DNA of 64,000 bases from Halobacillus massiliensis (GCF_900166625.1 NZ_LT800499.1:1-64000); one strand, 5' to 3'; shown: positions 1-9,055, counted from the first letter of the stretch. Translations and numbers: made by a program. Notes: generated by a model from the letters alone, not told the origin.

Positions 1-88
1 GGGATCGGTTAGCTTCCTGCGCTCGACTTGCATGTATTAGGCACGCCGCCAGCGTTCGTCCTGAGCCAGGATCAAACTCTCCAAAAAG
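1..88 (-). rRNA. rrs: 16S ribosomal RNA, 5' end (partial)
   Basis: On the minus strand this is the universal bacterial 16S start, including GAGTTTGATCCTGGCTCAG (the 27F region) followed by the conserved GACGAACGCTGGCGGC. The gene runs off the left edge, so only about 88 bases of helix 1 to the first variable region are seen. It is transcribed leftward, away from oriC, and follows bofA as in the B. subtilis rrnA locus. The exact mature 5' end is estimated. Confidence 0.97.
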
Positions 89-185
89 TAGTTTGACTTG
101 CTCATTTGCACACCGAATGTGCTTCTTGAAAATTCGATCTATATAATATAGAAAGAAATGTTTTGACGTACTGGTTGGTTCGTTC

Positions 186-200
186 AGTTTTCAAAGATCA
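186..200 (-). promoter_or_regulatory. boxA-like antitermination site of the rrn leader
   Basis: The minus strand reads TGATCTTTGAAAACT, close to the rrn leader boxA core TGCTCTTTGAAAACT bound by NusB/NusE. It lies between promoter P2 and the 16S start, where a boxA belongs. Called from sequence resemblance and position only. Confidence 0.6.
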
Positions 201-241
201 AATATTGTTTTCGTTGTTCGCCTCAAATTGGCGACTTAATT

Positions 242-270
242 AATATATCACGGTAGCTTGTTTAAGTCAA
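242..270 (-). promoter_or_regulatory. rrn promoter P2 (sigma-A)
   Basis: On the minus strand: -35 TTGACT (265-270), 17-bp spacer, -10 TATATT (242-247). It is the promoter nearer to 16S and lies 85 bp downstream of P1, the usual tandem arrangement of Bacillus rrn operons. Confidence 0.8.
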
Positions 271-326
271 CAACTTTTTTCGTGATATTTTTTTGCTGTG
301 CCGCTTTCGTTATGGCGACAAGAAAT

Positions 327-355
327 AATATACCATGGGTAAAAAATGAATGCAA
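327..355 (-). promoter_or_regulatory. rrn promoter P1 (sigma-A)
   Basis: On the minus strand: -35 TTGCAT (350-355), 17-bp spacer, -10 TATATT (327-332). It has the same -10 and spacer as P2. Tandem promoters are typical of growth-rate-controlled rrn operons. Confidence 0.75.
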
Positions 356-427
356 TACTTTTCGTGTATTTTTTTGAAGTTTTTTATGAACAAATGAAAA
401 GACCGAGCTCAGAGTGAGCCCAGCCTC

Positions 428-691
428 TTAAAGCACCCATATATGAATCGCCACTAATGACAGGACACCGGGAATTCCTAAAACGGCAGATGCAATGGTA
501 GTGAAGCCGTTGATTGGTATGTGAAGACCGAACTCGGAGCCAAATAAGTTGATGAAAAATAATAAAATGACGGCAATCGCTATTTTCATAAAAGCCTGTC
601 CCATCCATTTAATCGGTGATGCCGGCATTCCTACGATTAATAATAAAGGAATCGCCAAAGCGAGTAAAAGAACTACAAGCACCGGATCCAT
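428..691 (-). CDS. bofA: Pro-sigma-K processing inhibitor BofA
   Basis: An 87-residue integral membrane protein with two long hydrophobic segments (about residues 3-20 and 34-55) and a hydrophobic C-terminal part, the size and shape of BofA. In B. subtilis BofA sits in the outer forespore membrane with SpoIVFA and holds the protease SpoIVFB inactive until the forespore signals, delaying sigma-K maturation. The start ATG follows a GGGGG ribosome site. It lies directly upstream of the rrn operon and downstream of yaaL and recR, the B. subtilis order. Called from topology, length and synteny. Confidence 0.88.
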   Translation of the reverse strand: MDPVLVVLLLALAIPLLLIVGMPASPIKWMGQAFMKIAIAVILLFFINLFGSEFGLHIPINGFTTIASAVLGIPGVLSLVAIHIWVL

Positions 692-775
692 AAAAAACCC
701 CCTGTCCTAAAATAACTTCTCTTAATAGAAGGTTATGTTTAAGAACAGAGGGATAGTACCTTTATTATGATTTAT

Positions 776-1000
776 TTAAGATAGTGCATTGAGTTTTCGA
801 TACCTGGCTTCTCTCAGCAGATAAAAATACTTAGCTTTAGCAAGGGATAAATCAAGCAATCCTTCTTCACTGGGCTCAATACTATGCTCGATAATATTCT
901 CCAGTGTCTCCCAATCATGCTTCAGCTTTTTAATATCTGTTAAAATCTGCTGATCCAATTCTTTTTTCGGAGACTTTCTTTTTGTTAACACGGCCATCAC
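776..1000 (-). CDS. yaaL: YaaL family protein (DUF2508)
   Basis: A 74-residue, charged, helical protein between recR and bofA, matching YaaL (DUF2508) in size and position. It has a basic N-terminus (KRKSPKKE) followed by acidic and aromatic helices ending in REARYRKLN. No membrane segment or catalytic motif is visible and its function is unknown. The start codon is either the first or the second Met of MMAVL. The recR stop lies 5 bp upstream, so the two are probably co-transcribed. Confidence 0.8.
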   Translation of the reverse strand: MMAVLTKRKSPKKELDQQILTDIKKLKHDWETLENIIEHSIEPSEEGLLDLSLAKAKYFYLLREARYRKLNALS

Positions 1001-1005
1001 CCTTT

Positions 1006-1602
1006 TTACAAGTCTCTCCGGCCTTCCAGGGCTTTCGATAGTGTTACTTCATCGGCATATTCCAAATCTCCGCCAACTGGAAGTCCATGAGCGATTCTCG
1101 TCATTCGGATTCCTGATGGCTTCACCAGGCGGGAAATGTACATGGCTGTCGCTTCCCCTTCAATATTCGGATTCGTCGCCAAAATCAGTTCTTCTACTTC
1201 TTCATCTTTTAATCGGTTAATTAAGCTTGATACGTTGATATCTTCTGGACCGATGCCGTCCATTGGAGAAATTGCTCCATGGAGAACATGATATTTACCG
1301 CTGAATTCTTTCATTTTCTCCATGGCGATTACATCCTTAGGGTCCTGGACGACACAAATTATACTCTGGTCGCGGGACTCATCCTGACAGATTGAACAAG
1401 GATCTGAGTCGGTGATGTTTCCGCAGTTCGAGCAGTGAGTCAGTTCCCGCTTGGCGTTGACGAGCGACCGGCCAAATTCTAATACATCATCCTCTTCCAT
1501 CTCGAGGACGAAAAAAGCCAGGCGGACAGCTGTTTTAGGTCCGATCCCTGGCAGCTTAGTAAAACTATCAATCAGTTTTGATATTGGTTCTGGGTAATAC
1601 AT
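1006..1602 (-). CDS. recR: Recombination mediator RecR
   Basis: A 198-residue protein, the normal length for RecR, which acts with RecO and RecF to load RecA on SSB-coated gaps. An N-terminal helix-hairpin-helix (LPGIGPKTA, residues 17-25) is followed by a C4 zinc finger with C57, C60, C69 and C72. A Toprim domain carries [13 protein letters not shown] and a C-terminal Walker-like THGLPVGGD-type segment (here [12 protein letters not shown]). It sits 11 bp downstream of ebfC in the dnaX-ebfC-recR operon found in most bacteria. Confidence 0.98.
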   Translation of the reverse strand: MYYPEPISKLIDSFTKLPGIGPKTAVRLAFFVLEMEEDDVLEFGRSLVNAKRELTHCSNCGNITDSDPCSICQDESRDQSIICVVQDPKDVIAMEKMKEFSGKYHVLHGAISPMDGIGPEDINVSSLINRLKDEEVEELILATNPNIEGEATAMYISRLVKPSGIRMTRIAHGLPVGGDLEYADEVTLSKALEGRRDL

Positions 1603-1613
1603 GGAAACTCCTC

Positions 1614-1931
1614 CTAGAACATTCCTCCAGGCATACCTTTCGTGAATTGTCCCATAGTATCATTTGTTTTGTCATCTACTTGTCGAATAACATCATTTGT
1701 AGCTGTTAAAATTAAATCCTGCAGCATTTCCACATCATCTGGATCTACCACTTCTTCATTAATTTCCACATCTGTAATTTCCTTTTTCCCGTTTGCGATT
1801 ACTTTAACCATTCCGCCTCCGGCAGTGCCTTCAAACGTCATTTCATAAAGCTCTTCTTGAGCCTTCATCATTTTCTTTTGCATTTTCTGCATCTGTTTCA
1901 TCATATTGTTCATGTTTCCTCCACCACGCAT
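1614..1931 (-). CDS. ebfC: Nucleoid-associated protein EbfC/YaaK
   Basis: A 105-residue YbaB/EbfC family DNA-binding protein that forms dimers through a helical hairpin. The N-terminus is a Met/Lys/Gln-rich helix ([12 protein letters not shown]) typical of the family, followed by the conserved [11 protein letters not shown] strand region and a Met/Gly-rich tail. The start MRGGGNM matches the B. subtilis protein, and AAGGAGGAACTTACC precedes it. It lies 18 bp after dnaX and 11 bp before recR. Confidence 0.95.
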   Translation of the reverse strand: MRGGGNMNNMMKQMQKMQKKMMKAQEELYEMTFEGTAGGGMVKVIANGKKEITDVEINEEVVDPDDVEMLQDLILTATNDVIRQVDDKTNDTMGQFTKGMPGGMF

Positions 1932-1949
1932 GGTAAGTTCCTCCTTTAT

Positions 1950-3656
1950 TTAATCCTGAATTTCGATCAGGTCATCACCGGCCAGCTTTCGTGCTTCAGA
2001 GATCAGAGGATCTTCTTCTTTTTCCTCGCCTGCAGGTGAATCTCCTGTTTCATCTTTAGTATTTTTTTGTTTCTTAACATACTCTTCACGCAGCTCTTTC
2101 CACTTCTCATAAGGAATCGGAATGATCGCTAATGGTTTACCGATAAATTCCGCAAGCAGCGGTTCAATGGTCTGTTGATGTTCAAGCGCCAGAGAGCAGT
2201 GAATATCATAACGGAACGCTAAAATTAAAGCCTGGGATGACGCAGCACTCGGCTTACTGTTTAATAGTGTCGCATGTGCAGGAGCATTCGTCTGCTTCAG
2301 CCGCTCCATAAAATTCGGCCACTGGTTTTGCACCTGTACGAGATCATCCTTAGAAGCATCGTTTAATATATTGCGAATCCGTTCATATGGAACATTATAA
2401 CCGTTTCGGCTGGATCTTGCAGGTGTGCGCTTCTGCTTCGGAGTCTCCTGAGCTGCTGTACCTTGTGATGCCGGCGGGTTTGCTTTTAGCTGAGCAAGCT
2501 CCTGTTCAAGTTGTGTCAGCTTATTCGACAGCTGCTGTACCGCTTCGCTATCGGCTCCCCCGGTTGAAGCAGGCGGGGTATCGACAATATTTAAAATAGC
2601 GATTTCTATAAAAACTTTAGGACTTGTCGTCCACTTCATTTCCTGCTGGCACTTGTTCAGTTCACGAATGGTCTGCTGAACCCACCCTGCATTCAGTTCC
2701 TGTGCCATACCCTTGAACATTTCATCAGGGATAGCACGCTCAAGATGATGCTCGAGGTCCGGAGCACTCTGATATAAGAGCAGATCACGCAGATAATAAA
2801 TGAGGTCAAATACGAACCGCCCTGGGTCTTTCCCCTGCTGAATGAGTTCATCAACTGCGGATAGTGCGTTATTTATCTTTTTTTCATGTAAAGCCTGAAT
2901 AATCTCAGCCAGTTTCGCCTGGGAAACAGATCCGGTAACGGCCAGGACATCCTCGTCGGTCACCTTGTCTTCACTGTATGAAATCGCCTGATCCAGAAGG
3001 CTTAACGCGTCACGCATTCCTCCTTCTGCAGACAAAGCAACAATCTCCAGGGCTTCACGGGCAACGTCTACACCTTCAGCTGCTATAATTTTCTCCATTC
3101 GGTCAACCATAGCCTGCTGGGTGATTCGTTTAAAATCAAATCGCTGGCATCGTGAAATAATAGTCAGCGGAATTTTATGCGGTTCTGTCGTTGCTAAAAT
3201 AAAGATCACATGCTTAGGCGGCTCTTCTAATGTTTTTAACAGCGCATTAAAGGCGCCCATTGAAAGCATATGGACTTCATCGATAATATACACTTTATAA
3301 GAAACAGCACTAGGTGCATATTTCACTTTATCTCGAATTTCCCGTATTTGTTCCACACCATTATTAGAAGCCGCATCGATTTCGATCACATCGGAAATGC
3401 TGCCATCCTGAATTCCAAGACAAGCGGAACATTCGTTGCATGGCTCCTTAATGGGAGCCTTCTCACAGTTGACCGTCTTGGCGAAAATCTTCGCTGCGCT
3501 TGTTTTTCCAGTACCTCGCGGACCGGAAAACAAATAAGCATGTGAGAATTTGTCCTGTTCAATCGCATTCTGCAATGTACGGGTGATATGCGTCTGACCT
3601 ACTACGTCTTCAAAGTTTTTCGGGCGCCAAACACGATAAAGTGCTTGATAGCTCAT
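1950..3656 (-). CDS. dnaX: DNA polymerase III subunit gamma/tau
   Basis: A 568-residue clamp-loader ATPase that assembles the replisome and loads DnaN. Visible motifs are the Walker A GPRGTGKTS (residues 45-53), the zinc-binding Cys group around residues 65-80 (CEKAP..PCNECSAC), the Walker B/DEVH box near residue 120 and the LSAEGGMRDALS sensor. Beyond about residue 370 comes a low-complexity linker and the tau tail that contacts the polymerase and helicase. I saw no obvious frameshift signal for a separate gamma form. Confidence 0.98.
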   Translation of the reverse strand: MSYQALYRVWRPKNFEDVVGQTHITRTLQNAIEQDKFSHAYLFSGPRGTGKTSAAKIFAKTVNCEKAPIKEPCNECSACLGIQDGSISDVIEIDAASNNGVEQIREIRDKVKYAPSAVSYKVYIIDEVHMLSMGAFNALLKTLEEPPKHVIFILATTEPHKIPLTIISRCQRFDFKRITQQAMVDRMEKIIAAEGVDVAREALEIVALSAEGGMRDALSLLDQAISYSEDKVTDEDVLAVTGSVSQAKLAEIIQALHEKKINNALSAVDELIQQGKDPGRFVFDLIYYLRDLLLYQSAPDLEHHLERAIPDEMFKGMAQELNAGWVQQTIRELNKCQQEMKWTTSPKVFIEIAILNIVDTPPASTGGADSEAVQQLSNKLTQLEQELAQLKANPPASQGTAAQETPKQKRTPARSSRNGYNVPYERIRNILNDASKDDLVQVQNQWPNFMERLKQTNAPAHATLLNSKPSAASSQALILAFRYDIHCSLALEHQQTIEPLLAEFIGKPLAIIPIPYEKWKELREEYVKKQKNTKDETGDSPAGEEKEEDPLISEARKLAGDDLIEIQD

Positions 3657-3687
3657 ACATCCGCTCTCCCTTTTTAGTCTCGTATCT

Positions 3688-3716
3688 ATTATAACCGAAT
3701 CAAGGGGTCGTGGAAA
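3688..3716 (-). promoter_or_regulatory. Probable sigma-A promoter of dnaX
   Basis: On the minus strand: -35 TTTCCA (3711-3716), 17-bp spacer, perfect -10 TATAAT (3688-3693). It lies about 30 bp upstream of the dnaX start. The weak -35 lowers certainty. Confidence 0.5.
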
Positions 3717-3788
3717 CCATGAGAAAGACTCTGTTCATTTACAAAATTCGACTCAGTCCTTTTATATTTGATACTTATTTCGACCCCT

Positions 3789-3829
3789 ATAAAAAAGAAC
3801 CGCTATGATAAAAATCATAACGGTTCTTA
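3789..3829 (-). terminator. Terminator of the SRP RNA gene
   Basis: Inverted repeat GAACCGCTATGAT / ATCATAACGGTTC with a four-base loop. The A6 run at 3791-3796 gives a U tract on the minus strand, just after the 3' end of the SRP RNA. Confidence 0.85.
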
Positions 3830-3842
3830 CTCAACATATGTA

Positions 3843-4110
3843 TGCCGTGCACCCACTGTCGATGGCTCGATCCCGAGCGTTACCCATGTTCATGGCTCGA
3901 CCCAGGCACTCCCGCGGCACACGAGATGATCAGCTTACTGCTGCTTCCTTCCGGATCTGACAGGGTTCACTGGTTCCCGTTGCGCAGGACCTGAGTGTCA
4001 ACACCCCTCTCATGGGGCAGGCCTCGAAATCGAACCACCTCGAGTGGGAATTAGGCCTCGCTGTAGCGGATTGCGAGTACAGGGCACCGCTAATTCCCCG
4101 CTTAGCACGG
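3843..4110 (-). ncRNA. scr: Signal recognition particle RNA (large, Bacillus type)
   Basis: About 268 nt, as expected for the Bacillus scRNA with an Alu domain. On the minus strand the conserved S-domain apex is present (GTCAGATCCGGAAGGAAGCAG, shown in part), as are CCTGCGCAACGGGAA and the 5' Alu sequence GGTGCCCTGTA. The 5' GCACGG pairs with the 3' GTGCACGGC, closing the molecule. It sits between tadA and dnaX as in B. subtilis. It scaffolds Ffh (and HBsu) for membrane targeting. Its ends are set from the closing helix. Confidence 0.96.
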
Positions 4111-4118
4111 TATTTCTT

Positions 4119-4147
4119 AGTATAGCGAGTTTTACCGAAAATTGCAA
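4119..4147 (-). promoter_or_regulatory. Sigma-A promoter of the SRP RNA
   Basis: On the minus strand: -35 TTGCAA (4142-4147), 17-bp spacer, -10 TATACT (4119-4124), with the RNA start about 9 nt downstream. The position fits the mature 5' end well. Confidence 0.8.
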
Positions 4148-4174
4148 TCATAAAATTTATCACGCAATACACAT

Positions 4175-4666
<492 letters not shown>

Positions 4667-4699
4667 TTATCAATTCCGTATAAATAAACTAAGACGCCT

Positions 4700-4707
4700 C
4701 ATATATT
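4700..4707 (+). promoter_or_regulatory. Possible sigma-E -10 element upstream of sleL
   Basis: CATATATT resembles the sigma-E -10 consensus CATACANT. An A/T-rich ATAAAT lies about 14 bp upstream as a weak -35. B. subtilis yaaH is mother-cell (sigma-E) expressed, which makes the match reasonable, but the sequence support alone is weak. Confidence 0.35.
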
Positions 4708-4734
4708 CAATATAGTGAGGAAGGAGTGTCGTAC

Positions 4735-6024
4735 ATGCAGATACACGTAGTCCAGCAGGGGGAAACCGTTTATGCCATTGCAAACCTATATGAAGTGACG
4801 CCAAATAGCATTATTGAAGCAAACGAGCTTGAAACCCCTGGTCAGTTAGTTGTCGGCCAGGCGCTCGTCATTCCAATTGAAGGCCAGTTTTATTTTGTTC
4901 AGCCCGGTGACAGCTTATACGAAATCGCCCAAAGGTTCAATACAACAGTTGAACAGCTGATTCAGCTAAACCAGCTTCAGCCCGGGGCCATGCTGCCTGT
5001 TGGATACAGGCTTTATATTCCCCAGCAGCCAAAAACCAATATTACTTCAAACGCGTATATTGAGCCATTTGGCGGAGAGGTATCGGAAGCTTTGCGGACC
5101 GCTGCGGAAAGAAGAGCTCCATATTTAACATACCTGGCTCCTTTCAGCTACCGCATAACAACGGACGCTTCTCTGCAGGCACCTCCGCTGGATAATTTCA
5201 AAGCAATTGCCCAGGCGAACAGTGCAGCTTTAATGATGGTTGTTACCAACTTAACAGATGAAGGGTTCAGTGATGAACTCGGCCGTCAGATTCTAACAGA
5301 TGAACAGTTCCAGAATACGCTGCTCGATAATATTGTCGCTACTGCAAAAGAAGTAGGGTTCCTTGATATCCACTTTGACCTGGAATTCCTGCCTTCAAAC
5401 TTAAGGGAAAATTATAATCGGTTTTTAAGGAAAGCAAAACAGCGGCTGACAAATGAAGGACTGCTGTTATCTACAGCGCTTGCTCCAAAAACGAGCGGTG
5501 AGCAGGTGGGGCAATGGTATGAGGCGCATGATTATGCGGCCCATGGGGAAATTGTAGATTTTGTTGTCTTAATGACCTATGAATGGGGCTACAGCGGAGG
5601 TCCTGCTATGGCTGTTTCGCCCCTTGACCAAGTGCGGCGTGTTGTCGATTATGCCGTGACGGTCATTCCGCCTCAAAAGATAATGCTCGGTCAGAATTTA
5701 TATGGCTACGACTGGACACTGCCTTTTGTGCAGGGAGGCGAGTTTGCAAGAGCCATCAGCCCACAGCAAGCCATTCAGATCGCCAGGGAAAATAATGTGG
5801 CAATATCTTATGACGAGAAAGCTCAAGCCCCGTTTTTCACCTATACAGATACAGAAGGAAAAGAACATGAAGTGTGGTTTGAAGATGCCCGCTCCATTCA
5901 GGCAAAATTTAATTTAATTAAAGAACTGAATTTAAAAGGCATCAGCTATTGGAAGCTCGGCCTTTCTTTCCCGCAGAATTGGCAGCTGTTAAACGCACTG
6001 TTTAATATTGAGAAAAACAGGTAG
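4735..6024 (+). CDS. sleL: Spore cortex N-acetylglucosaminidase SleL/YaaH (LysM-LysM-GH18)
   Basis: A 429-residue spore germination enzyme that hydrolyses cortex muropeptides containing muramic-delta-lactam. Two LysM repeats (about residues 3-47 and 50-95) with the typical QQGETVYAIA and QPGDSLYEIA starts bind peptidoglycan. The remaining 330 residues are a GH18 barrel with the acid D-L-E in DIHFDLEF and SYWKLG near the end. I chose the ATG at 4735 rather than the upstream GTG at 4726, because the ribosome site GAGGAAGGAG overlaps that GTG. No signal peptide is seen, as usual for YaaH. Confidence 0.93.
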   Translation: MQIHVVQQGETVYAIANLYEVTPNSIIEANELETPGQLVVGQALVIPIEGQFYFVQPGDSLYEIAQRFNTTVEQLIQLNQLQPGAMLPVGYRLYIPQQPKTNITSNAYIEPFGGEVSEALRTAAERRAPYLTYLAPFSYRITTDASLQAPPLDNFKAIAQANSAALMMVVTNLTDEGFSDELGRQILTDEQFQNTLLDNIVATAKEVGFLDIHFDLEFLPSNLRENYNRFLRKAKQRLTNEGLLLSTALAPKTSGEQVGQWYEAHDYAAHGEIVDFVVLMTYEWGYSGGPAMAVSPLDQVRRVVDYAVTVIPPQKIMLGQNLYGYDWTLPFVQGGEFARAISPQQAIQIARENNVAISYDEKAQAPFFTYTDTEGKEHEVWFEDARSIQAKFNLIKELNLKGISYWKLGLSFPQNWQLLNALFNIEKNR

Positions 6025-6030
6025 CCCTGT

Positions 6031-6061
6031 AAAGACGGCCTTTTAGAAGGCTGTCTTTTTT
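6031..6061 (+). terminator. Terminator of sleL
   Basis: Hairpin AAGACGGCCTT / AAGGCTGTCTT followed by a T run. It reaches the stop codon of the convergent DUF3891 gene and may serve both strands. Confidence 0.85.
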
Positions 6062-6824
6062 ATTCAGGGATAAACCTGACTTCCCGTTCTAGAACCTCTG
6101 CATCCTGATAAGCAGACTTCAAGCCTTTACTTTCAATATCAGCTTTTGACACAACACGATAAGGAATGTGAACACTGAACTCGTGTTCAAACGGAAAAGG
6201 ATGTAAAGATACATGTTTCTTATCCGCCCAGCGAGGCATAATTCCATCTGGTGCTATATCAAATGTCTGCCGAAAACCATCTTTAAACCATGAAATTTCA
6301 TTTTCTTTATTAATTCCCGGCTCCTGCATACAAATATATAGCGATAAATCGTCACAGAACTGCAGCCTCTCAAAATGAAGCTGATAAATATCATGCGGAA
6401 CTTCCATCTTCATTTTCTCCGACAGCTTACGGCAGCGCTCATTTTCTTCCTCCAGGAACTGAACAACTCTCGGATCCTCACTGTCTTTTGAAAAGAAAGA
6501 TTGGTAATGGCTGCTGCACAGTATGCCTGCATAATACGAGCGGTCCGCTGTTTCCTGTATCCCACGCTGATAGGCCTTTAGTTTTTCGTTTACTGGATAA
6601 TCAATAAACGAATACGGACGCTGCTTTTCTTCATTCCATATCGGCTCTTCATCTAAAGGGATCCAGGCCCGGTCATGCTGAGAAATGGCCCAATCTGCCT
6701 CTTCACGCAGTTTAGAACGAAGCAAAAACTTGTTCTTCCAGTGAAGTACGATCTCTCCAGAGACGAGAGCGTGATCGTGTTGTGCAATCATGATGAATTG
6801 GTTTTCCTGCTCGTTTACAATCAT
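6060..6824 (-). CDS. DUF3891 family protein
   Basis: A 254-residue soluble protein resembling the DUF3891 family by its N-terminal QHDHALVSGEI segment and the repeated His/Asp-rich motifs (HDRAWIP, SSHYQSFF). Such motifs suggest a metal-dependent hydrolase fold, but no function is established and none is claimed. The ATG at 6824 is preferred to the GTG at 6833 because AGGGG lies 8 nt upstream of it. The gene stands alone, convergent with sleL. Aromatic and acidic residues are abundant; there is no signal peptide. Confidence 0.7.
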   Translation of the reverse strand: MIVNEQENQFIMIAQHDHALVSGEIVLHWKNKFLLRSKLREEADWAISQHDRAWIPLDEEPIWNEEKQRPYSFIDYPVNEKLKAYQRGIQETADRSYYAGILCSSHYQSFFSKDSEDPRVVQFLEEENERCRKLSEKMKMEVPHDIYQLHFERLQFCDDLSLYICMQEPGINKENEISWFKDGFRQTFDIAPDGIMPRWADKKHVSLHPFPFEHEFSVHIPYRVVSKADIESKGLKSAYQDAEVLEREVRFIPE

Positions 6825-6895
6825 CCTTAACACCCCTGCAAAACATAGTTACTACATATAGTATAGTAGAAATTTCCTTCTTTCTCCATAAATAA

Positions 6896-6937
6896 AAAAC
6901 AAAAAGCCGCCAAGGACACTGATCCTTAGCGGCTTGC
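6896..6937 (-). terminator. Terminator of the PfpI gene
   Basis: On the minus strand AAGCCGCTAAGGA / TCCTTGGCGGCTT forms a hairpin followed by TTTTGTTTTTT, just after the stop of the gene at 6960. Confidence 0.85.
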
Positions 6938-6959
6938 TTCCTTATAGGCAAGGATAGAT

Positions 6960-7475
6960 TTATTGACTTAGTAATTTTGCAGCTTCATTGTTAAACGCTG
7001 GAATATCATCAGGCTGGCGGCTGGTAACAAGCTGATCACCACAAACGACCACTTCCTGATCTTTAAAGTTAACCCCTGCATATTCCATATCAACAGCAAT
7101 CGATTTGAATCCGGTAGCTGTTCTGCCTTCCAGTGTTTTTGCAGTAATGAGAAGCTGTGGTCCGTGGCAGATCGCAAATACGGGCTTCTTCTCATCCATA
7201 AAGTGCTTCGCAAATTTAACGAATTTTTCATCTCCGCGCAGCTGATCGGGAGAGAAACCTCCTGGAATAAATAAGGCATCAAAATCCTGTGGCTGCACAT
7301 CATCTATGGACTTATCAATTGTTACAGTAGTCTGACCCTGCTTGCCTTTAACCTGTTTACCGGCTTCCCATTCAATCGTCGTAACCTGATGGCCCTGTGT
7401 AGAAAAAGCATCTACGGGCTGAGTATACTCCACATCTTCAAACATATCTGTCATAACACATGCAATCTTACTCAT
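6960..7475 (-). CDS. DJ-1/PfpI family stress protein
   Basis: A 171-residue single-domain class I amidotransferase-like protein of the PfpI/YfkM/general-stress-18 group. The nucleophile elbow AICHGPQLL places Cys103 next to His104, and an acidic residue near the N-terminus (E13 of MFEDVEY) is the usual partner. Members act as small proteases, chaperones or deglycases; which applies here is not clear. A sigma-B-like promoter lies immediately upstream (7525-7549), consistent with a general stress role. Confidence 0.88.
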   Translation of the reverse strand: MSKIACVMTDMFEDVEYTQPVDAFSTQGHQVTTIEWEAGKQVKGKQGQTTVTIDKSIDDVQPQDFDALFIPGGFSPDQLRGDEKFVKFAKHFMDEKKPVFAICHGPQLLITAKTLEGRTATGFKSIAVDMEYAGVNFKDQEVVVCGDQLVTSRQPDDIPAFNNEAAKLLSQ

Positions 7476-7524
7476 ATCTGTACCACTCCTTGAATGAATT
7501 GTTTAATATCGTCACAGAGGTTAT

Positions 7525-7549
7525 GTTCCCGTACATACCAAAATTAAAC
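7525..7549 (-). promoter_or_regulatory. Sigma-B-type promoter of the PfpI gene
   Basis: On the minus strand: GTTTAA (7544-7549), 13-bp spacer, GGGAAC (7525-7530), against the sigma-B consensus GTTTAA-N12-15-GGGWAW. It lies in the short gap between the N-hydroxylase stop and the PfpI start. Confidence 0.6.
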
Positions 7550-7552
7550 ATT

Positions 7553-8875
7553 TCATTGCTGCGAGTAATCCTGCATCGAAAATGTTTGAAACGCAGCCTG
7601 TTCGTGATTTTTATATATCTCTTTTCCAGCAACCGTATTAATGATGTGGACATTTCGGTGGACAGATAAGCCTAAATTCGTCGCTCCTGCTCCATGTGAA
7701 GAAACGAGATTCGTTAATGTAAAAAAGCGATGATTGTGGGGCTCCTGAAAGACGAGCTCGTAATCACGAGTCACTTTGTACGATTTTTCCTCTTCCCAGA
7801 TAATTTTTTCTTTAAAACGATCCATAAACCAATCCGGGATATTAGGCTTATAACCTGTCGCCAAAATAACTTTTTCCGTTTTATAGGTGTAGTTCATCTC
7901 TTCCTGCCACTGCTGGCAGTGAAGAAGGTAGTCATTTTCATTCTTTTCAATGGAGTTTACTTCAGTCATTGGATTAATGGTGACCCGGCTTGGCTTTCCG
8001 CCTGCTGTTTTATGATAGAGATTTTTATAAAGGCGGGTGAGAGTGTCAGGGTCAATTCCTTTTCGCAAAGCTCCAAGCGTCTCAAGGTTTTTCTGCCGGT
8101 GTTCAAAGCTTAAGGAATGATAATAATCGACATATTCCGGTGTAAAAAATTCCTGGGCAAACTTCGCCTGATCAAGCTGAAAAAGCCCTCCCGTCCTTGA
8201 TAAAAGAGTAAGATGCATATCATTCCTTCTCTGCTCTTCCAGAAGATCGAGGAAGATTTCAAGTGCGCTCTGACCCGAACCTACTACGGTTACATGCCTG
8301 GCATCGAGAAGCTGCTCTCTTTCCTCCATATATCTGCTAGTATGGATCACATCGTCTTCAGGGAATCCTTCCATTCCATCCAGAATGAGAGGTTCACTCC
8401 CCGTCCCCATGACCACATGTTTTGCCCAGTGACTTTGCTTTTCATTCGTCTTTAAATTATCAGTCACAACCTCATACAATTCTTCATTTTCGTGGTCGAT
8501 CACATCCACGACCCGGTGATTGAAATAAAGACCATCTATTTGGTCTGCTGCCCACTGCAGGTAATGATTGTACTCCTGTCGTGGAATTTTAAACTGCTGG
8601 TAAAAGAAAAAAGGAATCATTCGATTGTGCTCATATAAGTAATTCATAAATGTATAAGGGCTTTTCGGATCAGCAAAGGTAGCTAAGTCAGCCATAAAAG
8701 GAGTCTGCAGATCCATTTTTTCTATTAGCATTCCCGGATGCCAGTTGAATTCAGGGGTTTCGTCAAAAAATGCTCCGTTTAGTTCTGTCTGGTCCAATAA
8801 AGCGGCCAAGCCAAGATTATACGGCCCTATTCCGATACCGATCACATCATATACTTGTTTTGACACGTCTTTCAC
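7553..8875 (-). CDS. Lysine/ornithine N-monooxygenase (siderophore type)
   Basis: A 440-residue FAD/NADPH-dependent N-hydroxylase of the IucD/PvdA/SidA family, which makes N-hydroxy-lysine or -ornithine for hydroxamate siderophores. The FAD motif GIGIGPYNLGLA starts at residue 13, followed by the family segments WHPGM, LQTPF and SPYTFMNYL. An NADPH-type motif VVGSGQSALE lies near residue 200 and ATGYKPN in the C-terminal third. Substrate (Lys or Orn) cannot be told by eye. No siderophore synthetase or transporter is adjacent, which is odd. It runs leftward, with the PfpI gene downstream. Confidence 0.88.
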   Translation of the reverse strand: MKDVSKQVYDVIGIGIGPYNLGLAALLDQTELNGAFFDETPEFNWHPGMLIEKMDLQTPFMADLATFADPKSPYTFMNYLYEHNRMIPFFFYQQFKIPRQEYNHYLQWAADQIDGLYFNHRVVDVIDHENEELYEVVTDNLKTNEKQSHWAKHVVMGTGSEPLILDGMEGFPEDDVIHTSRYMEEREQLLDARHVTVVGSGQSALEIFLDLLEEQRRNDMHLTLLSRTGGLFQLDQAKFAQEFFTPEYVDYYHSLSFEHRQKNLETLGALRKGIDPDTLTRLYKNLYHKTAGGKPSRVTINPMTEVNSIEKNENDYLLHCQQWQEEMNYTYKTEKVILATGYKPNIPDWFMDRFKEKIIWEEEKSYKVTRDYELVFQEPHNHRFFTLTNLVSSHGAGATNLGLSVHRNVHIINTVAGKEIYKNHEQAAFQTFSMQDYSQQ

Positions 8876-8974
8876 TTCCTTTGGTTCTGCTTCTCTTAGT
8901 ATGTGCTAATTCTAGGATTTGTTCAGATGCTTTCCCCTAATAGTAGCACATAAGACCCAGCAACTCGGAGTATA

Positions 8975-8990
8975 TGTTTCACGTGAAACG
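8975..8990. promoter_or_regulatory. parS: parS centromere site
   Basis: TGTTTCACGTGAAACG matches the ParB/Spo0J consensus TGTTTCACGTGAAACA at 15 of 16 positions and is palindromic around CACGTG. It lies in the gap between acsA and the N-hydroxylase gene, about 27 kb left of oriC. It should nucleate ParB (and possibly load SMC). Confidence 0.88.
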
Positions 8991-9006
8991 GTTGAATGTG
9001 CAGGCG

Positions 9007-9043
9007 AAAAAAATAAGACTGCCCGGTTATCCTCCCGGCAGCC
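9007..9043 (-). terminator. Terminator of acsA
   Basis: On the minus strand GGCTGCCGG / CCGGGCAGTC pairs around a short loop and is followed by TTATTTTTTT. Confidence 0.85.
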
Positions 9044-9055
9044 TAATTTCCTTTA

